A stretch of 64,000 bases of DNA from Aplectana chamaeleonis (GCA_029168955.1 JAPDOI010001728.1:51001-115000), one strand, 5' to 3'. Counted from the first letter of the stretch, positions 48,243 through 59,040 are shown. The notes: generated by a model from the letters alone, not told the origin. A program made the numbers and translations.

Positions 48243-48293
48243 ACACACCGCTCTTCACTTCTCTTATACGTTACCCTTGATCAATTGGGTATC
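48243..48293 (-). promoter_or_regulatory. Decayed TATA-module, class-B copy 3
   Basis: Minus strand reads TGATACCCAATTGATCAAGG, ACGTATAAGAGAAGTG and GAGCGGTGTGTC. The TATA box is TATAAGA. It reads toward the satB array. Confidence 0.5.
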
Positions 48294-48332
48294 ACCAAAT
48301 TTGTTCACGAGAGCCGAATAACATCATTCTTA

Positions 48333-49025
48333 AGATTCCTGAAAGTTTAGGTTCCTGGCAAAAGTAAAGATTTGGCATGGCCATTTTTTCGAAAAATTAG
48401 AAATATACTCAGTTAAAAGGAGAGGTAAAGAAAAATGAAAAAAAAGTTTTGAAATATTCCTGAGAACGATTTGGCCTAGAATGATTTGATTTTCGGGGAA
48501 TGTAGTGAAATAGTTGAAGGTATGATTTGGCAGTCGAGTTTGAACCAACTATTGATAAGAGTTGTGCAAAACGAGAGATCGCATTGTATGAGCTTATCCG
48601 TAGAACATATCAAAGCAAAATCACGCGTGATATGGAACAAACAGTTGATTTTACTTCACTTAATACGTGAAGACCGCGGCATTGCACCTCCCGAACGAGC
48701 GTTTACTGCTTACGTTATCACGCGTGATTTTGCTTCGATTTGTTTTAAGGCTAAGCCCATACAATGCGATGTCTCGTTTTGCACAACTCGTATCAATAGT
48801 TGGTCCAAACTCGACTGCCAAATCATACTTTCAACTATTTCACTACATTTCCCGAAAATCAAATCATTCTAGGCCAAATCGTTCTCAGGAATTTTTCAAA
48901 ACCTTTTTTCATTTTTCTTTACCTTCCCCTTTTAACTGAGTATATTTCTAATTTTTCGAAAAAATGGTCATGCCAAATCTTTACTTTTGCCAGGAACCTA
49001 AACTTTCAGGAATTTCATTTATTTT
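48333..49025. mobile_element. Palindromic element P2, arms about 300 bp
   Basis: The left arm (CCTGAAAGTTTAGGTTCCTG at about 48338) and right arm (ending CAGGAACCTAAACTTTCAGG) are nearly perfect inverted copies around a short centre near 48680. Arms include GATTTGGC and GTGAAAT blocks and TATACTCAGTTAAAAGG. It could fold into a very long hairpin. No transposase visible; the small frames inside are arm artefacts. Confidence 0.88.
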
Positions 49026-49097
49026 TCCTGAAGGTTCCCTTTCTAACATGATTTATGCCTGATGGTGTTAATTCAAAGTAAACCCACTGATGCCCTG

Positions 49098-49265
49098 CCC
49101 CCTATCCTTCTATGACGTCGTGCACACTCCCACTGATGTCCTGCACACTTCCTATGACATCCTGCACACTCCCACAGATGTCCCGCACACTTTCTACGGC
49201 GTCCGGCGCACTCTCTTTTGGGTCCCACACACTTTCTACGGCGTTCTGCGTACACCCATTTGGGC
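49098..49265 (+). repeat. satA-type array, part 1 of element 3
   Basis: Four units, the first two of B type (GTCCTGCACACTTCCTATGA), then A type (TCCCGCACACTTTCTACGGC). This single transition shows A and B forms inside one array. It is cut by the MITE at 49285. Confidence 0.8.
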
Positions 49266-49284
49266 CACAAGCATCATTTTTTTT

Positions 49285-49553
49285 CATTTTTTCCGCAGGG
49301 CTACCGTAACCCTCCTTTAAAAATTTTTCATGTGTCAGCTTGGATATGAGCACATCGTATTAGCTAACAATAATGTTCGCACAATATCGAACTCCTCAGC
49401 CACTTCCCAGGGGCTTCTCGAAGAGAGCGGTGTGTGAATGAATGCATACCGCTCCTCTGCCTTTTTATGCCCCGCATGTTATCAGCGTGTGTTATCGTCG
49501 TTCGTTACCATGTTTTGTTCAAAAATGGTTACGGTAGCCTTGCGGAAAAAACG
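49285..49553. mobile_element. Small MITE in satA, TIR TTTTTTCCGCAGGGCTACCG
   Basis: TTTTTTCCGCAGGGCTACCG with its inverted partner CGGTAGCCTTGCGGAAAAAA at 49531-49550 (one mismatch). Interior contains GAGAGCGGTGTGTG and ACCGCTCCTCT as a further inverted pair and resembles the TATA module's GAGCGGTGTGT. Target duplication not clear. Confidence 0.7.
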
Positions 49554-49569
49554 ATCGGCATGGGCGTGC

Positions 49570-50245
49570 TTGTATTTGGGTCCCACACACTTTCTACGGC
49601 GTCCGACGCACTGTTATTTGGGTCCCATACACTTTCTACGGCGTACTGCGCACACCCATTTGGGTCCCGCACACTTTCTATGGCGTCCGACCACTCTTAT
49701 TCGGGTCCCACACACTTTCTGTGGCGTCCGACGCACTTCCACTTGGGTCTCACACACTTTCTTCGGCGTCCCGCGCACCCTCATTTGGGTCCCACTGACT
49801 TTTTACGGCGTTCTGCGCACACCCATTTGGGTCCCCCACACTTTCCGTGGCGTCCGGCGCACTTCCACTTGGGTACCGCACATTTTATACGGGGCCCGGC
49901 GCAGATCCGCTTGGGTCCCACACACTTTCTACGGTGTCCGGCGCACTCTCATTTGGATCCCACACACTTTCTACGGCGTCCGGCGCACTCTCATTTGGAT
50001 CCCACACACTTTCTTCGGCGTCTCGCGCACCCTCATTTGGCTCCCACTAACTCTTTACGGCGTTCTGCGCACACCCATTTGGGTCCCGCATACTTTCTAC
50101 GGCGTCCGGCGCACTCCCACTTGGGACCCGCACACTTTCTACGGCGTTCTGCGCCCACCCATTTGGGTCCCGCACACTTTCTACGGCGTTCTGCGCACAC
50201 CCATTTGGGTCCCGCACACTCTCTACGGCGTTCTGTGGCGCACTT
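49570..50245 (+). repeat. satA array, part 2 of element 3
   Basis: About sixteen 42-bp satA units, e.g. GGGTCCCACACACTTTCTAC, ending at TTCTGTGGCGCACTTGTGAG, the same junction as at 25499. The array is short and somewhat diverged. Confidence 0.9.
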
Positions 50246-50830
50246 GTGAGTCACACCGTGCGGCGTTCCAAAAAGTACATTCGAGATCCCGCTGTATTGA
50301 TTGAAGCGTTGCCCCGTCTCAGGGAGCGTTCAATCCTGAGCAAAAGCCTATCAGTAACGGTGTTTACTTCATTAGTTCATTTTTACGAATGAGTAAACGT
50401 CGGATGGTTTATAATAACATGTTTACGTGTTTTTGTCTTTCCTGACCCTCGATTTTGAGGTTCCACAAAAATTGAGCTACAAACTTCAAAATTTGACAGG
50501 AGCTAGGTGCAATCATAACCAACTTTCTGGCCAAAAATGAGCTTCTTAGCTCAACGATAAGTGTTCCAACAAGATCGTGAACGCCAACTGAATAAAAAAA
50601 GGAGATGAACCCTTTTTTCGACCAAATTCACGTGGTTTTGACAATTTTTCTCGAATCTCAGGTAACCATTCCGGACCATTTTTTGAACAGTTATTCAGCT
50701 TACTGAAGTATATTGAATGCAAAAAGAACGGTCTTCCTACGTTTACTCTGGACCCTGATACTGAGATCAGGGGGTTGCGCGATGGCGAATTAAAGCCAAA
50801 TCTGGTGAGCGCTTCGCGCTCACCACAATT
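50246..50830 (+). repeat. satA element flank, copy 3, with hairpin end
   Basis: Same flank as 7523-8108 and 25499-26085, with more substitutions (TTTACTTCATTAGTTC). Ends with hairpin 50804-50824 and ACAATT. The base after ACAATT differs (ACGGAAGCC), which defines the terminus. Confidence 0.88.
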
Positions 50831-50867
50831 ACGGAAGCCCTCTTCTGGCTTTTAAATTCGAAAAGTA

Positions 50868-51135
50868 TCCTCCATTTCCCCGCTACTCGCAGGGTTGGGC
50901 TTCACTATCATAGGACTGGTGCGGTTTTGAGAATGATTTCTTCATTTTGATAGTTGCTTTTTTCGAAAAACAACCGCTTCGCATCTACGATAGTGATAAT
51001 ACGACTGCGAGTAGCTCGGAAATGAATGCTATCTTATTTGGAGGAAGCCGCGTTGCAACTATTACATATCGTGCAGTCTTAGCAGCGGAGCGGTTGTTTC
51101 ATCATTTCTACCACTATGTTTTCGAAAAAAAAAAA
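50868..51135. mobile_element. Unclassified short element, subterminal repeat TTTTCGAAAAA
   Basis: TTTTTCGAAAAACAACCGCT at about 50960 pairs imperfectly with AGCGGAGCGGTTGTTTC and TTTTCGAAAAA near 51100-51130. Fragments recur at 35780-35880, 54880-54930 and 55130-55255, e.g. CAGGGTTGGGCATCACTATC. Confidence 0.5.
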
Positions 51136-51184
51136 CAACTTGACTTTCAGAGCTTGACGATATTGTAGAAGGGAAACCCTTGTA

Positions 51185-51815
51185 AAAAGTTGTGAAATTT
51201 CTGAAAGTTGGGCTCCTCAGAAAAGGTCAAAGATTTGGCATTGCTCTAAAATGTCGTGAAATTGTTAATTTAGATTTGGCTATCAAACTTATTTTCTAAA
51301 TGTAGTGAAATTGTTGAATTGATTTGGCTGTTGTTGGTATATGCAGATAACACAATCATTAAATGTAGTGAAATTGTTGCAAACGGATTTGGCAGGAGCT
51401 CTATGAATTATCACAGTCATATCACGCGTCAGAAGGGGTTTTGCTTGAAGCGTTTATTGAATCAAATGAGAACAAGAATAAGTCTAGCAGCAAAAACGTT
51501 TCCATACAATGTGAACCGTGAAAGCGTTGTTGACACGAAGACATAGCGTCAGTAGCTAATAAATTGTGTTAGAATTCGTTTTCATGATTTTTATCTAATC
51601 GGTGAGGGAAGGTCTGGTACTTTAGTGGGAGCTACACTGAAAAGGCAGATCAACATTCGAAAACCTTATTTCTAGCCCATAAGGCGACATTTCGTTCAGC
51701 AGTAATTAAGATGTAGTTTTTTTGTTTTTGTCTTTATTTGCTCGCCAGAGGACCTTCTGACGCGCGATTTGACTGTGATAATTCATAGAGCTCCTGCCAA
51801 ATCCGTTTGCAACAA
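51185..51815. mobile_element. Long-TIR palindromic element P1, second copy (right arm truncated)
   Basis: Left arm (AAAGTTGGGCTCCTCAGAAA) matches 35943-36180; the right arm is only about 50 bp (GACGCGCGATTTGACTGTG). The centre joins without the MITE found at 36513, giving an empty site. Cut on the right by a TATA module fragment. Confidence 0.75.
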
Positions 51816-51930
51816 TGGTATAGTATAAAACAAGTGGAGAGCGGTGCGCTTTCATTTACACACTTCTCCACGGGTCAGCAGTTGAGGATTTGCCTGGACT
51901 AGAAAGTTGGAAAACAGGAGGGCTCTATCA
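51816..51930 (+). promoter_or_regulatory. Truncated TATA-module
   Basis: GGTATAGTATAAAACAAGTG, GAGAGCGGTGCGC, then leader sequence GGTCAGCAGTTGAGGATTTG and CCTGGACTAGAAAG, as after the TATA boxes at 26942 and 32311. The upstream TGATACCC half is missing because P1 adjoins. Confidence 0.5.
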
Positions 51931-52015
51931 TAGGGGGGGGGCACTCAAGTAAACGTCAAAAATGAAATGAACCACCGGTAGATAATCAAATCTATCAATC
52001 CAAGTATTTCTATCT

Positions 52016-52420
52016 CAGACACTCGCTGTTGTGAGTTCGATACCAATAGGATGTCTTACTATTTATACACGCTGGAATATATCGGTTTATTTGAAGGAAG
52101 ATAACAGTATACACTGCCGGTTATGAGCTCGAGACTAAAAGGATATGTTCCCATAAACACTACCGGAACATATCCTTTTAGTTGGCGAAAGGTATTAACA
52201 AACACTACCTGTTGTGATCTCGATACCAACAGGATATCTTCCTAAGGACACTACCGGAGCATATCCGTTCCGTTGGCGGATTATATAAGCAAACACTAGC
52301 TGTTGTGAGCTCGGCACCAATAGGAAGTCTTCCTATTTATACACGCCGGAACTTATCGGTTAGGTTGGAGGAAGATAACTGCATACACAACTGGCATGAG
52401 CTCGATACCAACAGATATGT
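52016..52420. repeat. Degenerate ~85-95-bp tandem repeat
   Basis: Five diverged copies of a unit with CTGTTGTGAGCTCGATACCA and AGGATATCTTCC. One unit has a hairpin with 15-bp arms AAAAGGATATGTTCC (52137-52151) and GGAACATATCCTTTT (52165-52179). Part of the unit recurs inverted near 56600-56660. Confidence 0.65.
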
Positions 52421-52930
52421 TGAGCTGGACACGCGTGGTTTTGTGTTACAAATGTCCCTCCATGATGTTGGCACGAGTGGGTTAGCGTGCTAGGAACGTA
52501 TCGACAGATCAAAAAGAGCGAGAAATTTAACGATACGAGTCTAGCATGTCAGCGCACTCCTCAAACTCATGTCGGGATGTTTGGAGTACTGCGGTCCAAC
52601 TGGAACATAGCTGCTTGGCTGAAACACATTCACTACATCGGAAAGAGGTCACTATTTTATTTACAAATATAATAACGTAGAACAACATTTCCTCTCCATT
52701 AAGCTCGTCTCATCTCAGATTGAAAAGTGGCGGTATTGCTCATTCCGGAAGCAGCGAAACGTGAGCAGGGAACCTGAAGCTTTTTCATGACGCCTTACAA
52801 TCGTTCTTTTCCATTTATTTCTACTGCAAGCTGGAGTGCTCATGGCCATGCAGTCACCTCTGGCATGTTGGAGCCACCATTTTTTTCTGTCTAATCGCGG
52901 CGATCTATCTGGAACTCAGGCAGGCAGGGG
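52421..52930. other. No supported feature
   Basis: No gene, repeat or RNA is recognised. Small open frames have no domain features. Confidence 0.4.
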
Positions 52931-52939
52931 GGGGTAGTA

Positions 52940-53350
52940 CATCAACACAATAGGAGTTGTATTCCACGGCAGACATCGGATACAACCCATCGTTCTCTAC
53001 GGAGGCTGCTGCTTATGGCAGCATATGCTGTCGATGTATGCTGAAATTCTACGCCTTGCTTTCGACAGCCTTTTCTGCAAACGAAGAAAAAACTTGGACT
53101 ACCACCCTCTTTAGCGGTGTGGGTATGATCCTTGTCAGGGCCTGCAGCAAGGAGGCCAACCTTGTCACGGTAGACAAAAAGGGCATCATCTTCACCACGG
53201 TTCACAATGAGGAAGCATTCTTCGCGATAGGTCATCGGGACGATCCCCTCAGCGTCCAAAATTGACGTTCAGAAAGGGGCGGATGGTCACCTTCTCGGAC
53301 CAGCCTCAAAAAGCCAACTGTCCCCTCAGTGAGCCTGGCTGCCTTATATG
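52940..53350. other. Repeat resembling 26215-26420
   Basis: AGGAGGCCAACCTTGTCACG and GGGCATCATCTTCACCACGG here resemble AAGAAGCCCCGCCTTGTCCG and GGGCGTAATCTTCACCGAGG at 26240-26280. Both reading frames on the plus side retain a similar L-V...G-I/V-I-F-T pattern. An old dispersed repeat or exon remnant is possible. No function inferred. Confidence 0.35.
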
Positions 53351-54197
53351 TATACCCGCCGCTGTCGTACAAGAGGATGTTGCAATGTTTATTTGTATTA
53401 GACAAATCAATGGAGGAGAGTGTCAGCACACACAAAAAGAATGGTGGACTACCTCGATTCATTCATTTTTTATTTTATTTTACCATACATGTGAAGCTAC
53501 TACCTTTTCACATACATTAGTGTGCTTCTCTGAGCCAAGTTCCGTTCCACATTTGCGTCTCGACACGCTTGGCGGCCGCATGCATTCGAGTCAGTCGAGT
53601 TTCCAGCGCCAAAAACAACACGGTGGGCTTTTTTTCCACAATTTTCTCCTACTTGTTTTAGTTTCCAGAACCCACCTAGAGTCAACAGATCGACGACTGC
53701 GGCGCTGAAAGCTCTTCCAACTCGGGAGCGTGCGGGCGCAAGGCGTGTCGAGACGCGATTGCGGAGGGAATTCGGCCCAGAAAAGCACAGTATGTATGTT
53801 TCTTTATTGCAAAATGAAACGATTGGTTAAAGGGGCTGTCTACGCATGCTGGGGTTCAACCCCTCCTGACGGTATCGCTCGTGTCAGGATAAACAAAGGG
53901 GTTGTATCCCAGCAAGCAGCAGTAGCTATTGCAGAGATGCTGCTAATCTTTTTGTACCGGAGTGCAACCCCTGTTGTGGCGAAGTACTACTCCTGACTAT
54001 CTGAGAAAGAAGGGGTTTACTCGTCTCATGATCATCACCAATGGGCCAAGGATTTCGATCCCAGGTAGGGTGGGGTTCGCAAACCATGCGTCAGCCATGG
54101 CTTCAAGACTTGGCATTCAGGTGTACAAATAATCAGTCTATTCAAGAGAGGAGGGTGTTGTGCGTTCAACTCTTGGTCTTCGGTCTCTCTGTCCGTT
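53351..54197. other. Unassigned, with an imperfect inverted-repeat pair
   Basis: GCGTCTCGACACGC occurs near 53549 and its inverted form GCGTGTCGAGACGC near 53744, within G/C-rich flanks, suggesting a decayed MITE of about 250 bp. The rest is unassigned; AACCCC-type motifs (TTCAACCCC, GTGCAACCCC) recur at 53850-53975. Confidence 0.4.
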
Positions 54198-54398
54198 GTG
54201 GAAGATGACCACTTTGTTGTTGCACAAATTTGGTTTGAAAAGGGGTGGGCACGAAACAAAGCGACAAGACTTCAGATTCAGCTCCCGGAACGCCGCACGG
54301 AGAAGCTGCAAACAGTTTCATGTGAAGCCGTGTACTATAAAGCGGGTAGGACCACCGGTGTGAGTGAGCAGGATGTCGTTAAGAGTGTTCGGGTCTGA
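54198..54398 (+). other. Weak candidate exon
   Basis: The open frame here, starting from a GTG codon, is protein-like in composition (EDDHFVVAQIWFEKGWARNK, then LPERRTEKLQTVS). I do not recognise a family. No splice signals are convincing apart from GTGAGT at 54359. The opposite strand is also open over part of it, so it may be chance. Confidence 0.2.
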
Positions 54399-54399
54399 A

Positions 54400-55569
54400 A
54401 ACTTCTCCATCACACACGAGTGCGTTGGGTATGACCAGCCTCGAAATGAAAAATAGGAGAAGTCAACCTCTTTGTGCCACAAATGATCTTCTTGTTGGAA
54501 TCAATTAATTTTGTATCTCTTCTGCTTTCGACCTCACGCTCGAGCCTTTTTGGGAAATCCTTCAGCGAAAAGCTGAATTTCTAATCTATTATTGCAGCAA
54601 TTTCTAAACTCCGAAAAATCACTCACTTTCTCATAATCCTGTGTTTCTATTGGGTTTCTTTCACAGTTAGTGGTGGTCAACGCGCAATTGCAAACGACGG
54701 TGAACACATTCGAATGCAGATGCACTCCAATTATATGATGAGCCCACATATTCCATATTAGATACAAATTGATACCCTAGGACCTGAATTTTGATTGCAA
54801 CGTTTGACTTTTTCATTATGGCTGTCTGAGAATTGACGCCTGGAATGATATCTTGACGAATATTTTCTCGCTATCATGGAAGCCGAGCGGTTGTTTCTCT
54901 GATTCTACATTGTGTTTTCCCTGAAACAAATTTTCATGTTACACCCTCATCATAAAGTGAACTCCAAATACCGACTATTACCGATTGCCACAAGAGCATG
55001 AAATGATGATAACAGTTGCATTTCTATGCCAGACCGGCCGACAGAATTTCTCTAATAAAAGTTGGGAAGCGTGTTATGGCTTTATGACAATCGGTACCGG
55101 ACGGTATTTTGCGTCTATCCTCCATTTTTCCGCCCTCGCAGGGTTGGGCATCACTATCATAGAGTGGTGCAGTTTTGAGAATGATTTCATTATTTTCATA
55201 GTTGCTATTTTCGAAAAACAGCCGCTCCGCATTTACGGTAGTGATAATTATAGCAAAATATAGCAGTGATAACAAGATTTTGACCAGATAAGCCCGATAA
55301 GCCTTGCTTCGACCAGCTCAAAAAGAGGAAGCTAGTCTATACTTTGGCGAGAGCGGCAAATGCCGCGATTGTCAGTAGGACGATAAGAAATCAGATGTCT
55401 GATACCCTTCCTAAGCAAGAAATAAGATGCTTAGCACCGTTATCAGACATCTAATGTTTCATTTTTCTGCTGCTATTCCGTGGCATTCGGCGCATCGGCA
55501 AAAGTATGAATAGGGAGGTAAAACTATCATGCCAGCGGGGAAGCTTCCACCAACCAGAGACTAACGACC
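54400..55569. other. Unassigned, with fragments of the 50868-type element
   Basis: AAGCCGAGCGGTTGTTTCTC near 54889 and CAGGGTTGGGCATCACTATC near 55138 match the element at 50868-51135. Nothing else is supported. Confidence 0.45.
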
Positions 55570-55740
55570 TACGCTGAGGTTCCGCACACGTCCCGAGATG
55601 TCCCACACACTGTGACACAGGTCCTTCCCACTTTGTATGACGTCCCGCACACGCCTACTGGGGTCCTGCAAACATTACATGACGTTCTGAACACTCCTGC
55701 TAGGACCTGCACATATTCCATGACGTCCGGTGCTCTCCTT
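55570..55740 (+). repeat. Relic of the 42-bp minisatellite
   Basis: Four decayed units spaced about 42 bp: GTTCCGCACACGTCCCGAG, GTCCCGCACACGCCTACTGG, GTTCTGAACACTCCTGC. GTCCTGCAAACATTACATGA matches the satB half-unit. No hairpin terminus nearby. Confidence 0.7.
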
Positions 55741-55771
55741 CTGGGCTCCTACGAGAAGAACTTATTTGCTG

Positions 55772-55854
55772 ACCGGTTCGGACACTACTACTACTTATTG
55801 ACCAACCGGGTCTTACATTCAAAGGGCTTGAAGGACTTGAGTGTCCGAACCGGT
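55772..55854. other. Inverted repeat, 15-bp arms
   Basis: ACCGGTTCGGACACT (55772-55786) and AGTGTCCGAACCGGT (55840-55854) are perfect inverted copies around about 53 nt. Could be a hairpin or a tiny element. Confidence 0.7.
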
Positions 55855-56037
55855 TGGCCGGAATAGACGACCCACTCTGGTAAGAAAGGTTTTCTAATGC
55901 AGCTACTGGATCATTTTTTCATGTTTTTGCTTCTAAACATGTGGAAGCAGAGAGCAACATGTAAAATTTGTGCAAAGAACATGTAAAAAACACCAAATTC
56001 TTTTATGTGGGTCGTCTTTTATGAAAGAGTACCTTGT

Positions 56038-56240
56038 ACAAGCCTAGTGGAATCCTGCACACACTCGATGACGTCCTGCACACCCCTACTGGGGTCCTGC
56101 ACACTATCCATAACATTCTGCGCAGTACTACTCTCTTCCTCCACACATTCCATGACTCCTTGAGCACTCTTGTTGGTTTCCTACACACACTCTATGACGC
56201 CCTGCACACCCCTACAGCGGTCTTGCATACCCCTCACCTG
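56038..56240 (+). repeat. Second relic of the 42-bp minisatellite
   Basis: Units such as ATCCTGCACACACTCGATGA, GTCCTGCACACCCCTACTGG, ATTCTGCGCAGTACTACTC in 42-bp register, about five copies. No hairpin nearby. Confidence 0.7.
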
Positions 56241-56684
56241 TGACTATCTGTAGCTTTACCTCCAGTCGAATTGTTCGGAGTAGTATATTGGTCCACCGCC
56301 CATAATAAAATTGAAGTTAAAAATGGATTGAAGGTTGAATGATTTCTCACAAACTATATCATCAGAGTATCATTCATATCATGCATGTGGTAAACATATC
56401 CACACAACAGAACACGGTTTTAATCAGCGGTTCATAAGAAAACATAGTCCTCAGTTAGCGGTTCATAAGACAAAACAGTTTAGGTTAGCGGTTCACAACA
56501 GCTTTACACTAACACCAAACCTATAGCACACCAATAGACCGCTCTATTGGTTGCTGTTTGGTTTGTGAAGGCTTTTTTAGTTTGCTATTCGTTGTCGGTT
56601 GATAACAACTGTGCTTTTTGGTATCGAACTCACAATAGCGAGTGTCTGAGATAGAATTTGATGTGTGGTTCATTTCATTTCTGA
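56241..56684. repeat. Short tandem AGCGGTTCATAAG and inverted relative of the 52-kb repeat
   Basis: AGCGGTTCATAAG recurs at about 56426, 56457 and (AGCGGTTCACAAC) 56487 at about 30-bp spacing. GTATCGAACTCACAATAGCG near 56622 is the inverted form of GAGTTCGATACC at 52033. No gene supported. Confidence 0.55.
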
Positions 56685-57376
56685 ATTATCTAACTGTTTT
56701 GCTTTGCTACGGATTAGTATGATTTGGAAATGAAACATTTGTGAGAAACTCGTTAAAAGAAGTGAAATGTCTTATGCTACTGATTTGGCATGGGAATAAA
56801 CTCGAAAGAAGCGCTAAAACCTCAGTGAAATGATTCATCGTTGATTTGGCTGTGCACTTGTTTACTAAACAACAAAAATTGAGTGTGAGATTGAAAAACC
56901 AAATCACGCACATTTATTCGTGTGACTGCAATTCTCTTAGTTGACAACATTCGCATAGACACACTACGTGATGTTATTTCCACTTTCATTAATTGATAGT
57001 CAATCGGAAGCGAACGCGCCAAATAATTTAGTAATGCTTGAAAATCAATATTTCTGAATGATTGAGGTGAGAGACACAGCATAATTTTGCAAAGACCTGA
57101 GACTTGTTAACCTAAACTGCAAGCGTTAGGTTGACTTCAGAAGATATGTGCGTGATTTGGTTTTTCAATCTCACACTCAATTTTTGTTGTTTAGTAAACA
57201 AGTGCACAGCCAAATCAACGATGAATCATTTCACTGAGTTTTTAGCTCTTCTTTCGATTTATTCCCATGCCAAATCGGTAGCATAGGACATTTCACTTCT
57301 TTTAACGAGTTTCTCACAAATGTTACATTTCCAAATCATACTAATCCGTAGCAAAGCAAAACAGTTAGATAATTTC
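56685..57376. mobile_element. Palindromic element P4, arms about 230 bp
   Basis: Left arm begins ATCTAACTGTTTTGCTTTGC; right arm ends GCAAAGCAAAACAGTTAGAT. Arms carry GATTTGGC (as TTGATTTGGCTGTGCAC) and GTGAAATG blocks like P1. Inner boundary at AACCAAATCACGCAC. No coding capacity. Confidence 0.85.
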
Positions 57377-57603
57377 ACTTTATTTTAGCAAAGGTTTCCT
57401 TTTGAAGGCCCATTGCACCCACAGGTATGACCTTTCAAATGTTCATGCAGTTGTGTAGTAGACCCCTCTTGCATAACACTTGCCCACCCCTTCTAGCACC
57501 ACCACAGTTCACACCCTTTTTGATGGTTTCCGAACCCAATAACGACTAGATGAACGGCTGAATCACAACCGCGTTTTCGATTTTCACTCCCTTGCCGGTT
57601 CTC

Positions 57604-59040
57604 CCTGTTGGGTCGAACATACGATCCGTAACGCTTGGCATACTCGCAGTTGGGTCCCGCCCTCTCTCCCCGGCGCTTGGCGCTTTTTAAGTCGAGCCTC
57701 ACACACTTTCCCCGGCGCTTGGGGCACTTCCAGTTGGGTTCCGCACGCTTTCCTCGGCGCTTGGCGTACACAAAGTTGGGTCCCGCACACGTTCTCCGGC
57801 TCTTGACATGCTCCCAGTTAGATCCCGCCCACTATCCCCGGCACTTGGAGCGCTCCCAGTTGGGTCCCGCACACTTTCTCCGGCGCTCGGCGCTCTTTAT
57901 TTGGGGTCCCGCACACGTTCCCCGTCGCTTGGCACACTTTTAGTTGGGTCGCGAACACGATCCCCGGCGCACGGCGCACTTTTGGTTGGGTCCCGCACAC
58001 GTTCTGTGGGGTATGGCACACTTCCAGTTGGGCACCGCGCACGTTCCCCGGCGCTCAGCACAGTTCTAGTTGGGTCCCGCATACGATGCCCGGCGCTTGG
58101 CGCACTTCTACTTGGGTCCTGCACACGTTCTCCGGCTCTTGGCGCACTTCTAGTGTGGTTCCGAACACGTTCCTGGCGCTCGGCGCACTTCTAGTTGGGT
58201 CCCGAACACGTTCCCCGGCGCTCAGCACAGTTCTAGTTGGGTCCCGCATACGTTGCCCTGCGCTTGGCGCACTTCCACTTGGGTCCTGCACACGTTCCCC
58301 GGCGCTTGGCGCACCTCTACTTGGGTGCTGCACACGTTCTCCGGCGCCTGGCGCACTTATAGCTGGGTTCCGCACATGTTCCTGGCTCTCGGCGCACTTC
58401 TAGTTAGGTCATCACACGTTTCCCGGCGCTCAGCACAGTTCTAGTTGGATCCCGCATACGTTGCCCAGCGCTTGGCGCACTTCTACTTGGGTCGTGCACA
58501 CGTTCCCCGGCGCTTGGCGCACCTCTACTTGGGTGCTGCACACGTTCCCCGGCGCCTGGCGCACTTATAGCTGGGTTCCGCACATGTTCCTGGCGCTCGG
58601 CGCACTTCTAATTAGGTCCCGCACACGTTGCCCTGCGCTTGGCGCACTTCCACTTGGGTCCTGCACACGTTCCCCGGCGCTTGGCGCACCTCTACTTGGG
58701 TGCTGCACACGTTCCCCGGCGCCTGGCGCACTTATAGCTGGGTTCCGCACATGTTCCTGGCGCTCGGCGCATTTCTAGTTAGGTCCCGCACACGTTTCCC
58801 GGCGCTCAGCACAGTTCTAGTTGGATCCCGCATACGTTGCCCAGCGCTCAGCACAGTTCTAGTTGGGTTCCGCATACGTTGCTCGTCGCTTGGCGCACTT
58901 CTACTTGGGTCCTGCACACGTTCCCCGGCGTTTGGCGCACCTCTACTTGGGTCCTGCACACGTTCCACGGCGCTTGGCGCACTTATAGCTGGGTTCCGCA
59001 CACGTTCCCGAAGCTTCGCGCACTTCTAGATGCGTCCCGC
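57604..59040 (+). repeat. satC minisatellite, about 33 units of 42 bp
   Basis: Typical unit is GGTCCTGCACACGTTCCCC with GGCGCTTGGCGCACCTCTAC. GTCC(C/T)GCACAC is shared with A, B and D, so all four are one superfamily. A 126-bp to 168-bp multi-unit repeat is visible at 58250-58700 (TGCCCTGCGCTTGGCGC at 58251 and about 58629). Confidence 0.93.

Larger units (their letters stand above)
46041..48332 (-). mobile_element. Class-B minisatellite-hairpin element, copy 3
   Basis: Reverse orientation: TATA-like module 48293-48243, leader with the CACCACCGGTGGTG palindrome near 48155, about 15 satB units 48015-47370, unique DNA, short degraded (GGCGGA)n tract 46342-46253, hairpin 46067-46047 and AATT. 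A PIF-like MITE (46583-47220) interrupts the unique DNA between minisatellite and microsatellite. The left edge is sharp at AATTGTGG; the right end is cut by a palindromic element at 48333. Confidence 0.75.

Noticed and set aside
48486..48872. 128-codon frame in P2
   Set aside because: It lies across the palindrome centre and is mirrored by frames of the opposite arm.
54035..54259. Minus-strand frame opposite the weak candidate exon
   Set aside because: No recognisable motif, and it overlaps a plus-strand frame of similar quality; neither is convincing.
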